Under the pieces are notes generated by a model. The model searched no databases. It was not told the DNA's origin and was given only the letters and a program-made list of their open reading frames with translations. DNA of 60,878 nt from NCBI GenBank assembly GCA_019421365.1, contig JAHZFJ010000014.1, positions 47,052 through 107,929 on the forward strand. Reading direction: 5' to 3'. A program made the translations under genes and the position numbers. This document shows positions 24,137-33,172 of this stretch, in pieces (positions within the stretch are counted from its first letter, which is position 1; each line of letters opens with the position of its first letter). This stretch comes from Lachnospiraceae bacterium (lineage in GTDB: Bacteria; Bacillota; Clostridia; Lachnospirales; Lachnospiraceae).

Positions 24137-25462
24137 CTACCAACAAAGCGTTATTACTGAATGTGCTGTAAGCGTAATATCGCAAACATTTTTGTCTTCA
24201 CAAACTTGCATCTTAAGATCATTCTCTGTACGATTCATTAAAACTACTACTTTTTCACCATCTGGATTTACAAAACCAACGGCGTCTACTTGGTCTGTAT
24301 GTCTTGACACAAGGATTCTCTTAGCACCTTTTTTAACAAATCTACTTAGATGCCCAATATAATGGAAAGATAACTTAATATCCAAGTGATCATTATCTTT
24401 ATCATACATGATCGGTGCATCACAGAAATTACCTACGTGATTTGGCCCACCTTGTGCATTTAACACAAGATTCCAATCAATATAACCATTCATTCCTTGA
24501 TTTAAGTTACCAATCATATCATGTAGATACATCTCTGCATTTTTCACTTGGTTATTGGATTTAAATCTTGAATATTCTACACAGCCTTCTGTAAAGATGA
24601 GTTCTTTTTCAGGATATTTCATTCTTACTGCATCAAGTGCTTCAAAATGATCACCTGTATACCAGTGGAATCCTATTGCTCCAACGCTATCTTTTGCACC
24701 TACTACTGAGAAGGTTTCATCAGCGCGCTCTAAGATACAATCTTTGTTATGATCCCATATAACAATTACAATATTAGAATATCCATGTGCATCTAATGTC
24801 TTTCTTAGATACTCTGTAGCAAAGATTCCTTCTTCTTCACCTGTATATAAGCAAGAATCCCATGTTTGTGTTGCTTTTGGTTCATTCTGTACTGATATTC
24901 TATGAATAGAAATACCTAACTTCTCATATTCTTCCACATACTTAACAATCATATCAGCCCACATCTGGTAATATTCTTTCTTAAGAACACCACCATGGTT
25001 CATTTCTTGATTGCTTTTCATAAACGCTGGTGGACTCCATGGGCTTGCAAGCAATTGAATATCTGGGTTAATAGCCAAAGCATCTTTAATCATTGGAATC
25101 AAATATTGGTTATCTCTTTCAAGAGTAAAGGTCTCTAGGTTTTTATCCGATGGATCTTCTACATAAGCATAGTTACCAAGAGCAAAATCACAACTCTGAA
25201 TATGTGTTCTACAAAAGTTATATTGATTTCCTTCTGTACCGAAACAAGCTTGCAAAAACTGCTCTTTCTTATCTGCGCTCATCGTCTTCATTGTTTCAGC
25301 AGCTGCTTCCGTGAAAGCTCCACCAAAACCAAGAATTGTTTGTCTTGTCTCTTTTGGATAAACCTTAATCAGACTCATTTCCGCTCTATCATCTCCAAAA
25401 AAGGAAAGTTCGCTTGTTTCAAATTGCTTTTGTTCATTACTTTTATAGCATTTAATATTCAT
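24137..25462 (-). CDS. GH30-family glycoside hydrolase, cytoplasmic
   Basis: 441 residues. The GH30 start block ILGFGGAFTEAAAET (about 43-57) is present, then the barrel: LLASPWSPPAFMK (about 135-147), acid/base Glu in SVQNEPKATQTWDSC (about 188), nucleophile Glu in LIFTEGCVEY (about 290) and the C-terminal beta-domain. The layout fits the GH30 group that includes glucosylceramidase, beta-1,6-glucanase and beta-xylosidase/glucosidase. No signal peptide, no carbohydrate-binding module: an intracellular enzyme for imported sugars. It starts 15 bp after the transporter's binding-protein gene, in the same operon. Ribosome site AGGTAAT upstream is moderate. Confidence 0.88.
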   Translation of the reverse strand: MNIKCYKSNEQKQFETSELSFFGDDRAEMSLIKVYPKETRQTILGFGGAFTEAAAETMKTMSADKKEQFLQACFGTEGNQYNFCRTHIQSCDFALGNYAYVEDPSDKNLETFTLERDNQYLIPMIKDALAINPDIQLLASPWSPPAFMKSNQEMNHGGVLKKEYYQMWADMIVKYVEEYEKLGISIHRISVQNEPKATQTWDSCLYTGEEEGIFATEYLRKTLDAHGYSNIVIVIWDHNKDCILERADETFSVVGAKDSVGAIGFHWYTGDHFEALDAVRMKYPEKELIFTEGCVEYSRFKSNNQVKNAEMYLHDMIGNLNQGMNGYIDWNLVLNAQGGPNHVGNFCDAPIMYDKDNDHLDIKLSFHYIGHLSRFVKKGAKRILVSRHTDQVDAVGFVNPDGEKVVVLMNRTENDLKMQVCEDKNVCDITLTAHSVITLCW

Positions 25463-25477
25463 AGATTACCTCCAGTA

Positions 25478-27121
25478 TTAATTTGCAAGCTTTTCTTTGT
25501 TCTTTTCAATCTTTTCATTTTTAATTTTTACAACCGCATCCCAACCATTATCATCAAGGAATGACTTGTATGATTCTAATACGGAATTGAAAGCTTCATC
25601 ACTATCTGAACGAATTAAGCTAACTAAAGTTGTTGTCCATTCTGTAGTTACTGCTGAATTGGTTCTTGCCTCTTCTGTTCCTGCGTCAGGATTTGTGTTT
25701 TCAAGTACGAAGTGTGGAGTCAATTTTCCTTGTCCCCATTCATTAAGCTGTTTAATTGATTCTGGAAACGGTTCTTCACCATATGCTTTATATTTATCAT
25801 GTCCGAAGATTAAGAATTCACCAATACGGTACTCTTTCTTGAATCTATCGTTATCATTTTTCTGCATTTCTTTAGCTTCGTCGGTAAGTACATATTTACC
25901 TTCATCATTGATTGTATAAGATACGTCCTCAATACCAAATGTAGTAAGAATTTGACCTTCTTCACTTAATAAGTAAGTAAATAATTGAATAGCTTTTGCT
26001 GGATCTTTACATTGTTTTGTAATATATGTTACCGTCCAACCACTGATACCAGCTTGATTTAATGTAGGTTGATTACCTACTGTACTTTGTGGGCCATCAA
26101 TTGCAATGTAAGCTGCGTCTGGATTTGCATTCATCCACGATGTTAAGAATCCAGAACTTTGAGGAGTACCATCTAACATAATAGTTGCATATTTACCTGA
26201 TTTTAATTTTTCTTCGAATGCAGTTCCGTCATCTGCAAAACTATCATCACTGATATATCCTAAACGATGTGCTTCACTAAAAGTTTTTACCCATGATAAG
26301 TAATCTTCATCAAGATTTCTATAATAGAAGTTTCCGTTATCATCTAATAATGGTACACCAATAAAATCTTGGAATGGATCTCCCAAAGAACCAGTGCTTT
26401 CTGTCGTAAATGCATTAAATCCGAATGGATAAAGTTCCGGATATTGTGCTTTAATTTGACCTAACACGTTCAAGAACTCTTCTTGTGTACCCATAGATGG
26501 ACTTCCTAAAGCTTCATAGATGTCTTTACGTATTACAAAAGCTGTTTTGGTATTGATTAGACCACTTTCGTAGTCAGCTGCTGTATTAGAGTAATTGGCA
26601 TAACCATAGCTCTTTCCATCATCTAGTTGTAACCAGTTTAACGTTTCTTCCGAAGCAACTTTTCTGAAGTAAGGATCATATTTATCTGCCACTTCATATA
26701 ACGGCTGTGCCCATGAATCCGCTTTTAATGCTACTTGTGAACTAGCGTCAAATACACTAATTAAATCAGGCATATCCCCGCTGGCAAACAATGTATTAAG
26801 TGTTGTGTCATCACCAACAATAAATTTAATTTTAAGATTTAAATCTTCTTCAATTTTTTTAGTGATAATATCGTTACCCCAATCTGTATTCCACCAATCC
26901 GCATTAACATACCATGTAAGTTCTGTCATCTCTTGTGGATCTAATTTCCATGCTGGAGTCTCAGGATCAAGTTCATATCTTGCTTCTGTTGTAGCTGACG
27001 AATCCCCACCCGTACTAGCTGTATTGTTTCCATCTTTCTTACCACATCCCCCAAGTACAATTGTTGTTGCCATTAGAAGTGCAATAGATTTTCTCATTAA
27101 TTTTGATAAATCTTTTCTCAT
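25478..27121 (-). CDS. Sugar ABC transporter, substrate-binding lipoprotein (LipO type)
   Basis: 547 residues. Start: ATG at 27119-27121, because the GGAGGTATATATT ribosome site covers the upstream ATG (27136). A lipoprotein signal (SIALLMATTIVLGGCGKK, lipobox Cys near residue 25) is followed by a short Thr/Ser/Gly linker and a large two-lobed solute-binding domain of the LipO group that goes with LplB/CarB-type permeases. Such receptors bind complex oligosaccharides; the ligand here is unknown but should be the substrate of the GH30, GH5 and DUF2264 proteins. Preceded by both permease genes (22 bp gap) and followed by GH30. Confidence 0.9.
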   Translation of the reverse strand: MRKDLSKLMRKSIALLMATTIVLGGCGKKDGNNTASTGGDSSATTEARYELDPETPAWKLDPQEMTELTWYVNADWWNTDWGNDIITKKIEEDLNLKIKFIVGDDTTLNTLFASGDMPDLISVFDASSQVALKADSWAQPLYEVADKYDPYFRKVASEETLNWLQLDDGKSYGYANYSNTAADYESGLINTKTAFVIRKDIYEALGSPSMGTQEEFLNVLGQIKAQYPELYPFGFNAFTTESTGSLGDPFQDFIGVPLLDDNGNFYYRNLDEDYLSWVKTFSEAHRLGYISDDSFADDGTAFEEKLKSGKYATIMLDGTPQSSGFLTSWMNANPDAAYIAIDGPQSTVGNQPTLNQAGISGWTVTYITKQCKDPAKAIQLFTYLLSEEGQILTTFGIEDVSYTINDEGKYVLTDEAKEMQKNDNDRFKKEYRIGEFLIFGHDKYKAYGEEPFPESIKQLNEWGQGKLTPHFVLENTNPDAGTEEARTNSAVTTEWTTTLVSLIRSDSDEAFNSVLESYKSFLDDNGWDAVVKIKNEKIEKNKEKLAN

Positions 27122-27143
27122 AATATATACCTCCATCTTTTTC

Positions 27144-28016
27144 TTATTCTTTCACTGCACCAAGCATCATTCCAGAAACAAAATGCTTTTGTAACAGCGG
27201 ATAAGCGATTAATATTGGAACTGTTGTTATAACGATTGTTGCCAGCTGTACCCCTTTTGAAGTTGTTTCCATTACTACACTACCTACTGGCATGTTCTTG
27301 ACATTCTGTTGTACGATAATCTCATATAATTTCATTTGAACCGGATATAGAGCCTTATCTGTGATATATAATTTAGCAGTCATGAAGTCATTCCATTGAT
27401 ATACACCATTAAACAATGCTATTGTTGCAATTGCAGGCTTTGATAATGGCATAATAAGCTTTAAGAAGATTCTCCAAACACCTGCACCATCAATCTTTGC
27501 TGATTCTTCTAAAGACGGTGGAATCTGTCTAAAGAAATTCATTAGAATAACCACATCATAATAACTAAACAAAGCAGGAATAATATAAATTAAAAAGCTA
27601 TTAGTAAGATTTAACTGTCTCATTAACAAGTAAGTAGGAATCATGCCACCTGAGAAGAACAATGTAATTACGCCCATGGCTGTGTATATCTTTCTTCCAG
27701 CTAAATCTCTTTTACTCATACCATAAGCAACCATTGAACAGAAGAATACGTGAGTTACTACACCAATTATAGTCTTAGCTATGGACACAATATATGCTTT
27801 CCATATACTCATATCATTCATTACAGCCTTATAGTTCTCAAGCGAGAACTCATTTGGCCAAAAGATGAAACCACCTTCCGCTAGTGACTTTCCACTACTA
27901 AAAGAACTTGCTACGATATTCCAAATTGGAACAACAATAATAACTGCAATTATAAGCAAAACAAATCGATTGAATAAATCAAACCTCTTACTTTCACTCA
28001 TTCTAACTTTTTTCAT
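27144..28016 (-). CDS. Sugar ABC transporter permease, CarB/LplC type
   Basis: 290 residues, six predicted helices. The ABC permease coupling loop is visible (EESAKIDGAGVWRIFLKLIMPLSKPAIAT, about 177-205; the EAA-type motif). The C-terminus QKHFVSGMMLGAVKE is typical of the CarB/YtcP group. Forms a heterodimer with the gene product encoded just upstream (15 bp gap). Ribosome site AAGGAGGAG before ATG. No ATPase gene is present in the cluster, so a shared multitask ATPase (MsmX type) encoded elsewhere is expected. Confidence 0.9.
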   Translation of the reverse strand: MKKVRMSESKRFDLFNRFVLLIIAVIIVVPIWNIVASSFSSGKSLAEGGFIFWPNEFSLENYKAVMNDMSIWKAYIVSIAKTIIGVVTHVFFCSMVAYGMSKRDLAGRKIYTAMGVITLFFSGGMIPTYLLMRQLNLTNSFLIYIIPALFSYYDVVILMNFFRQIPPSLEESAKIDGAGVWRIFLKLIMPLSKPAIATIALFNGVYQWNDFMTAKLYITDKALYPVQMKLYEIIVQQNVKNMPVGSVVMETTSKGVQLATIVITTVPILIAYPLLQKHFVSGMMLGAVKE

Positions 28017-28030
28017 ACGATTTCTCCTCC

Positions 28031-28951
28031 TTACAATACCGATTCATCATTAATCTTACTAGTGAAATAATTCGCAGCAAGTAATAAAATTAATGAAACG
28101 ATAGAAACTCCTAATCCTACAGCGGCTGCATAAGAGAAATCTCCTTGCGTAATACCCATTCGATAAACATAGGAATCTATTACTTCAGCTTTTACACGAT
28201 TTTGTGAGTTCATTAATACTAATGTCTGATCAAGATTTGATTTTAATAATCCACTTACTGTTAATATAAAATTCAAACAAATAATTGTTTTTAATAAAGG
28301 TAATGTAATGTGCAAGATTTGTTTAATTCTACTTGCCCCATCAATTTTAGCCGCTTCATAATATGTACTATCAATACCCGCCATTGCCGCTAGATATAAA
28401 ATCGTACCCCAACCAGCTTCCTTCCATACATCTGATAAAACAGCAATAAGCCAATACTTATCTGCATCAAGTAATATATTTCTAGGTTCGCTTATCACTC
28501 CAAGTGTTAGTAAAATCTCATTGAACATACCTGTTGTTGACATCCAGCTAATCATCATACCACCCAGTACAATCCACGATAAGAAGTGAGGAAGATAAGA
28601 AATTGTTTGCATAATTCTTTTAAATGGCCCATCTTTTATCTCATATATCATAACTGACAATATAATAGGAATTGTGAAGCCTATTAATAACTTTAGAAAA
28701 CTAATTCCTAATGTGTTGACTACTGACTTCCAGAAGAATTTGTCTCTAAAAGCAATCATAAAATTATCAAAACCTACCCATTTGGCAGTTGCTAAAGTAT
28801 CTACAACTGTATAGTTTTTGAAAGCAATGCTCAAACCATAGATTGGCATAAAACAGAATATAATCATGAATATAACACCAGGTATAACCATACTTTGCAA
28901 GCCTGCTTGTTTTTTTACTGTTTTTAAGAAGCCTTGTCTTTTCTTACTCAT
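28031..28951 (-). CDS. Sugar ABC transporter permease, LplB type
   Basis: 306 residues, six predicted helices. The N-terminus YGLSIAFKNYTVVDTLATAKWVGFDNF is typical of LplB/YteP permeases, and the EAA loop (YYEAAKIDGASRIKQILHITLPLLKT) is complete. First gene of the transporter operon, preceded by a consensus promoter (29012-29040) and a perfect LacI-type operator (28985-29000). Ribosome site GGAGGTT 6 nt from ATG. Confidence 0.92.
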   Translation of the reverse strand: MSKKRQGFLKTVKKQAGLQSMVIPGVIFMIIFCFMPIYGLSIAFKNYTVVDTLATAKWVGFDNFMIAFRDKFFWKSVVNTLGISFLKLLIGFTIPIILSVMIYEIKDGPFKRIMQTISYLPHFLSWIVLGGMMISWMSTTGMFNEILLTLGVISEPRNILLDADKYWLIAVLSDVWKEAGWGTILYLAAMAGIDSTYYEAAKIDGASRIKQILHITLPLLKTIICLNFILTVSGLLKSNLDQTLVLMNSQNRVKAEVIDSYVYRMGITQGDFSYAAAVGLGVSIVSLILLLAANYFTSKINDESVL

Positions 28952-28984
28952 TTTGAACCTCCATTATTAACTTTAACAGTTTTT

Positions 28985-29000
28985 ATTAAAACGTTTTAAT
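28985..29000. promoter_or_regulatory. LacI-family operator O1 before the transporter operon
   Basis: ATTAAAACGTTTTAAT, perfect 16-bp palindrome with central CG. It starts 11 bp downstream of the -10 element, a road-block or start-site position. Same sequence as 31139-31154. Confidence 0.82.
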
Positions 29001-29011
29001 TTATATTTAAA

Positions 29012-29040
29012 ATAATATCATCCTTTCACTGCTATGTCAA
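29012..29040 (-). promoter_or_regulatory. Promoter of the sugar transporter operon
   Basis: Minus strand: TTGACA (29035-29040), 17-bp spacer, TATTAT (29012-29017). Confidence 0.8.
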
Positions 29041-29115
29041 TTATTTTTTTGTGCTATTTTTATATTTTTTTTATATTTTACGTATTTATTTTATGTCTTA
29101 TACCCATATCATAGT

Positions 29116-29127
29116 TAAAACGTTTTA
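29116..29127. promoter_or_regulatory. LacI-family operator O2, upstream auxiliary site
   Basis: TAAAACGTTTTA, perfect 12-bp core of O1, 129 bp from O1. The spacing would allow a tetrameric or dimer-dimer loop around the promoter. It lies 30 bp past the DUF2264 stop codon. Confidence 0.7.
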
Positions 29128-29156
29128 TATATAGTGTTGCAATTGCAAAATTATTT

Positions 29157-31043
29157 TTACACTGTCACTTGCTTACCACCATAACAAATACATAAATGAT
29201 CCTTTTCATACTGTATATCCGGCCTATTTACAATAGAATTCACAGAATTACCATTCGCTTCTCCTAAAACTGAAGTAATTATTCTATGATTCCCAGGTTC
29301 TAATCTCTTACAAAATGTAGGAATTACAGCTGAGTTCCATAACACATTCGTATTAGGATAACTACTTATCATTTCATAAGTTCCTGAATCATCACTTACT
29401 ATCCCGCTGATTCCCCAAGGTTTCCTAATGAATATCCCATTTTCATCATTTATAATCGCATTTCGTTGAAACGTTTCAATATTCTTTTCAATATCTATTA
29501 TTCCTACTTTTTCCGTTCCAATCGCATACCCACCATCAGCAATATCAATTGCGATTGTGGTGTTTATCTTATGAACTCTCACATGCCATGGGACACAAGG
29601 GATTATGTAACTCTCAATCTCAACACCAGGCATTAGAACATATTTCGCGTAAGTATACTCATTCATTATCCTAGATTCCACGGTACCGTTTCGCATACGA
29701 TAGGTATTGTCATCTGCCAATGATACTGCTAGAGTATTGTCAAATGCTCCATCAGGTAACTCCGTCCCTCTAGATACACTAAAACCAAATACATTGGAAT
29801 ATACAAATTTCTCGTATTTTGAGGGCGAATTTCCATGGTTCATACAATGTTGTCCAGTTACAAAGGCTTGTACATGATTACTCTCTTCTTCATGTGTTAT
29901 TATCATCTTAGGATTACTCAAACATTTGGAAGACGCGTAATCAAACACTTCTTCCTCAGCCTCCCAGAAAGGATGATGTTCGTCAAGTGCTAGTACCAAG
30001 AATGTCTTCAAAGCCCAGTACGGAGATCCAGGTGAGTTATATCGTTCACTCATCACTAAATTCGGATACCCATACCCAATGCTTAATATACCCGACTCAT
30101 CAAAGATAGGCTTTTCAAACCAACTCCTTAAATTACGCAATACAACACCTTTCACCACGCCCCATGAAAGTGAACTCTCTCCGTTAAACGCCATTGCAGA
30201 AAAGAAAGCACTGTGTGCGAAGCGGTAGGTTAAACTTCTACCAAAAGGTATTTCCGTCCCATCATTCGCAAACCAATATATAAAATCATTTGCAAAGGTT
30301 GCTGCTCTTTCTACAAACCGCTGTGAACGTTCTTGATCCTTTTCCTTCATAAAAGTTGCATATAGTAGTCCATAAAAATGCATTGCAAAAGGGATATAAT
30401 AATCCATCTGCTGTGGATTTCCATCAAAATACCACCCGCCTCCTTGATAGCAGGCTTCTATAACATCAAAATCTTCTTCTAATCGTTTCTCATCAAATGG
30501 TAACCCCCGTACTTGAAACATCATATTCGTTAGTATACGGAAAAATCTCCAATTGTTTTTATGTACTTCCCTCTGGTTAATTTGATTAAACCATGCATAG
30601 ATTCTTTCCTTATCCTCTTTACCAAAGGAATCCCAAAGTTGTTTAGGCGCCAAGCAGATTCCAACTGCAAGCGCTGCCATCTCAACCATCTTCTGATCAT
30701 AATCCCTAACACCTGACCAGTACCAGTCACTTTTTGGATTGGTACCATTTTTAATTCCTTTTATGTATATATCCAATATCTTATCAACGTCTTCTTGTTC
30801 TTCTAACGTTAATACATCAATTCCGCCAGCTAATAGTGGAGCAAATCCCCACAGGATTCGAGAGAAACCTTCCATTCCTGCAGCTTTATTATTATAGTGC
30901 GCCCCTGTATTACCTAAAATCAAAAAGGCACCCGATTCATTGTAGCAAGACACAATCGGTCTACAGATATCTAGTAAAGCACGCATAAGATCCACTTTAT
31001 CTTTAAGCGGATTCTTCTTCAGTTGTTCTATATACGTATTCAT
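29157..31043 (-). CDS. DUF2264-family protein, candidate intracellular glycan-active enzyme
   Basis: 628 residues. The N-terminal half has the DUF2264 pattern: KNPLKDKVDLMRALLDICRPI...GNTGAHYNNKAAGMEGFSRILWGFAPLLAGG (about 7-75), then helical repeats with conserved aromatic/acidic stretches (WYWSGVRDYDQK, HKNNWRFFRILTNMMFQ, GWYFDGNPQQMDYYIPFAMHF). Helix-rich (alpha/alpha)-barrel folds of this look often belong to glycoside hydrolases or lyases. The C-terminal half is beta-rich (about 430-628). No signal peptide, so cytoplasmic. The frame is open to 31070, but AAAGGAG precedes ATG 31041-31043 by 7 nt. It sits between the LacI gene and the sugar importer with its own promoter and operator. The reaction is not known to me. 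Confidence 0.8.
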   Translation of the reverse strand: MNTYIEQLKKNPLKDKVDLMRALLDICRPIVSCYNESGAFLILGNTGAHYNNKAAGMEGFSRILWGFAPLLAGGIDVLTLEEQEDVDKILDIYIKGIKNGTNPKSDWYWSGVRDYDQKMVEMAALAVGICLAPKQLWDSFGKEDKERIYAWFNQINQREVHKNNWRFFRILTNMMFQVRGLPFDEKRLEEDFDVIEACYQGGGWYFDGNPQQMDYYIPFAMHFYGLLYATFMKEKDQERSQRFVERAATFANDFIYWFANDGTEIPFGRSLTYRFAHSAFFSAMAFNGESSLSWGVVKGVVLRNLRSWFEKPIFDESGILSIGYGYPNLVMSERYNSPGSPYWALKTFLVLALDEHHPFWEAEEEVFDYASSKCLSNPKMIITHEEESNHVQAFVTGQHCMNHGNSPSKYEKFVYSNVFGFSVSRGTELPDGAFDNTLAVSLADDNTYRMRNGTVESRIMNEYTYAKYVLMPGVEIESYIIPCVPWHVRVHKINTTIAIDIADGGYAIGTEKVGIIDIEKNIETFQRNAIINDENGIFIRKPWGISGIVSDDSGTYEMISSYPNTNVLWNSAVIPTFCKRLEPGNHRIITSVLGEANGNSVNSIVNRPDIQYEKDHLCICYGGKQVTV

Positions 31044-31138
31044 GATAACTCCTTTCAGAATGCAATCCACCGGTATTTGATACTTCCATCTCCGCTTGTC
31101 TTCTACCCTTAAAATCTGTCGATGGTTTTATGTTGTTC

Positions 31139-31154
31139 ATTAAAACGTTTTAAT
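31139..31154. promoter_or_regulatory. LacI-family operator O3 before the DUF2264 gene
   Basis: ATTAAAACGTTTTAAT, identical to O1, 7 bp downstream of the -10 element. Confidence 0.82.
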
Positions 31155-31161
31155 TATTATC

Positions 31162-31190
31162 AATATATCACATAATTTTTAAATTTTCAA
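31162..31190 (-). promoter_or_regulatory. Promoter of the DUF2264 gene
   Basis: Minus strand: TTGAAA (31185-31190), 17-bp spacer, TATATT (31162-31167). The transcript would have a leader of about 110 nt. Confidence 0.72.
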
Positions 31191-31340
31191 TGTATTTTTT
31201 TGTTTTTTTAGTAAAATCGTACACCCACCTTTCTAATTAATAGGTCATATTGTATTGTTTTTATCTAAATCCTACGTTTTTACAGCTTAATAATAACGTT
31301 TTTACACAAGATTGAAATATTGAAAAATGTTTTTTGGCAA
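31191..31340. other. AT-rich spacer without recognised feature
   Basis: Between the DUF2264 promoter and the LacI terminator. No ORF with a ribosome site and no dyad beyond short A/T runs was found. Confidence 0.4.
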
Positions 31341-31389
31341 AAAAAGAGAGCAAAGAATACTATTATTCGTATTCTTTGCTCTCTTTTTT
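31341..31389 (-). terminator. Terminator of the second LacI gene
   Basis: Perfect 20-bp stem: AAAAAGAGAGCAAAGAATAC (31341-31360) / complement (31369-31388), 8-nt loop. Flanking A and T runs would let it work in both directions. It ends 11 bp from the LacI stop codon. Confidence 0.88.
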
Positions 31390-31399
31390 GATTTTACAA

Positions 31400-32401
31400 C
31401 TATTTTTTTCTTGTACAGGAATTTCTAATTACCAAATTTCCTTCTAACTTAACAATTGTTCCTTGTTCTTTCTCTTCAATCATATCAATTAAAGTATCAA
31501 TAGCCAGTGTTCCTTGCCTAGCAATAGGATTTCTTACTGTTGTTAAACTTGGGGTAAAATACTGAGCTATATCGATATCATCAAACCCCATAACACTGAA
31601 ATCTTCCGGTACTTGAAAGCCATCTGATTGTAATGCTTTTATACAACCAATAGCACTTAAATCATTACCTGCTAAGAAAGCATCTGGAAGATCTGATGAA
31701 TGGAATTTCAAAAGAGTTTTTATCGTATTGTATGTATATTCCTCTTCAAAAGCTCCCTTTAAGATGAATTTCTCTTCTACTGGTAAATTGCATTCTCGCA
31801 AGGCATCCTTGTAACCCTCTTTACGACGCAAACTATCTATTACATCATCAACACATTCAATAAAAGCTATTTTCTTATGACCAAGATTTATAAGATGCTT
31901 CGTAGCCTCATATCCTGCCTTATAAGAATCGAATATAATACTAGATACGCCTTGTTTACTTACTTCACGGTCTAAAAATACTACTTTTATTCCTTCTTTT
32001 TCGAACATGCGAATCTCATTCTCATTAACAGTCGTGTCTTCATATATAAGAACACCATCTAGATTCTTTCCTAAGATATTTCCCATGATAACAGAGGAAT
32101 CTTTTGTTATAAAGACATTAAGATTATACTCTCTACGCTCACATTCTCTACACATATAATCCATTAAATAGCAAAAGTAAGGACCTGATATACTATTAGT
32201 AAAAAATCCAAGATTCTTCGTAGCTCCAGCTTTTAAATATCTACCATTTAAATTTGGAATATAATTTAGCTTTTCAACTGCATCCATAACCCTTTGCTTA
32301 GTACCAGGATTAATATATCTATTACCGTTCAAAGCATTGGAAACTGTGCCGATTGAAACCCCTGCTTCTTTTGCCACATCTTTAATTGTAATATTTGCCA
32401 T
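31400..32401 (-). CDS. LacI-family transcriptional regulator of the sugar regulon
   Basis: 333 residues. DNA-binding domain TIKDVAKEAGVSIGTVSNAL (5-24), hinge near 45-60, then a sugar-binding effector domain (NLGFFTNSISGPYFCYLM...DGVLIYED...VVFLDREV...FLAGNDLSAIGCIKAL...VMGFDDIDIAQYFTPSLTTVRNP). The alanine of the hinge-helix region and the FDDI motif are as in CcpA-like relatives. It is transcribed in the same direction as its probable targets. Three perfect or near-perfect AAAACGTTTT operators lie before the DUF2264 gene, the importer operon and itself, so it is the likely repressor of the whole cluster and autoregulated. The inducer should be the imported oligosaccharide or a product of it. 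Confidence 0.92.
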   Translation of the reverse strand: MANITIKDVAKEAGVSIGTVSNALNGNRYINPGTKQRVMDAVEKLNYIPNLNGRYLKAGATKNLGFFTNSISGPYFCYLMDYMCRECERREYNLNVFITKDSSVIMGNILGKNLDGVLIYEDTTVNENEIRMFEKEGIKVVFLDREVSKQGVSSIIFDSYKAGYEATKHLINLGHKKIAFIECVDDVIDSLRRKEGYKDALRECNLPVEEKFILKGAFEEEYTYNTIKTLLKFHSSDLPDAFLAGNDLSAIGCIKALQSDGFQVPEDFSVMGFDDIDIAQYFTPSLTTVRNPIARQGTLAIDTLIDMIEEKEQGTIVKLEGNLVIRNSCTRKK

Positions 32402-32426
32402 ATCTTCACCTGCCTAATTTTCTTTT

Positions 32427-32477
32427 ATTAAAACGTTATACTAAAGTCAGAATATCACATTTTAAGCATATTGGCAA
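32427..32477 (-). promoter_or_regulatory. Promoter and operator O4 of the second LacI gene
   Basis: Minus strand: TTGCCA (32472-32477), 17-bp spacer, TATTCT (32449-32454). Downstream lies ATTAAAACGTTATA (32427-32440), an O1-like site with one degraded half, at the same place relative to the -10 as O1 and O3. The weaker match fits mild autoregulation. Confidence 0.65.
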
Positions 32478-32542
32478 GTGAAACAAAAACATACTTTCCA
32501 TAAATCCACATTTTAGACTAAAATAACCGGCTACATTGTTTA

Positions 32543-33172
32543 TTAAATCATATACTCTATCGTATTCTCTGGTGTATTTCTTGTATCGGTATTATATATA
32601 AGCATCGCTTCTCTCGCATTTAATGCCCCCAATGAATAAGAGCGTTCTAAATCCGAATTCATAATCTCAGGTTTTACTAACCGATTCATTCTTTTGGGTT
32701 GATCACCAACAATTCTAACCCCCGGGAAAGCTAAATCCCTATAGTCTGACATATCATAAGGATCGAATAAACCAACCATTCCACCTTGTAAGCCTGTTAA
32801 CAATACATAATGGCCATCGCCTTCTAATAAAATACGTACTACCACAACCCCTTTTTGTTGAAGGCAACTTATAATCCTACTATTTTGTCCTATAAATACT
32901 TGATTATTCACAATAAATTCCGAATGAATCGGGAAGTTTTTCGTCTTACCGAACTGATTAAACCAACTAGACAAGAATTTCATAGCCATCCTTGATGTTC
33001 CACTTCTACCTACTTCGCCCTTTTCGTCATAGGCATCTAATGTATACATGAATATTGCTTTTAATATTTCTGGTGATATCTCTTCTCTACCATACAGATA
33101 TCTCATCGCATTACATAACGTGGTCGGCCCACAATCATAATTAGATGTTTGGTAGTACAAATAATTCTTCAT
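32543..33172 (-). CDS. C39-like (papain-fold) cysteine peptidase
   Basis: 209 residues from ATG 33170-33172. The peptidase pattern is near the N-terminus (YYQTSNYDCGPTTLCNAM; Cys14), with His121 in EGDGHYVLLTG and Asp137 in LFDPYD, the triad order of C39-type enzymes. There is no membrane domain, ABC domain or signal peptide, so it is a free cytosolic enzyme. It follows the peptide-importer operon (gap 103 nt), so a role in breaking down imported or signalling peptides is plausible but inferred. Start: a further ATG (33184) is in frame, but its AAAGG is only 1 nt away. The homologous leader at 57731-57816 aligns with the ATG at 33172 as start. Confidence 0.72.
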   Translation of the reverse strand: MKNYLYYQTSNYDCGPTTLCNAMRYLYGREEISPEILKAIFMYTLDAYDEKGEVGRSGTSRMAMKFLSSWFNQFGKTKNFPIHSEFIVNNQVFIGQNSRIISCLQQKGVVVVRILLEGDGHYVLLTGLQGGMVGLFDPYDMSDYRDLAFPGVRIVGDQPKRMNRLVKPEIMNSDLERSYSLGALNAREAMLIYNTDTRNTPENTIEYMI

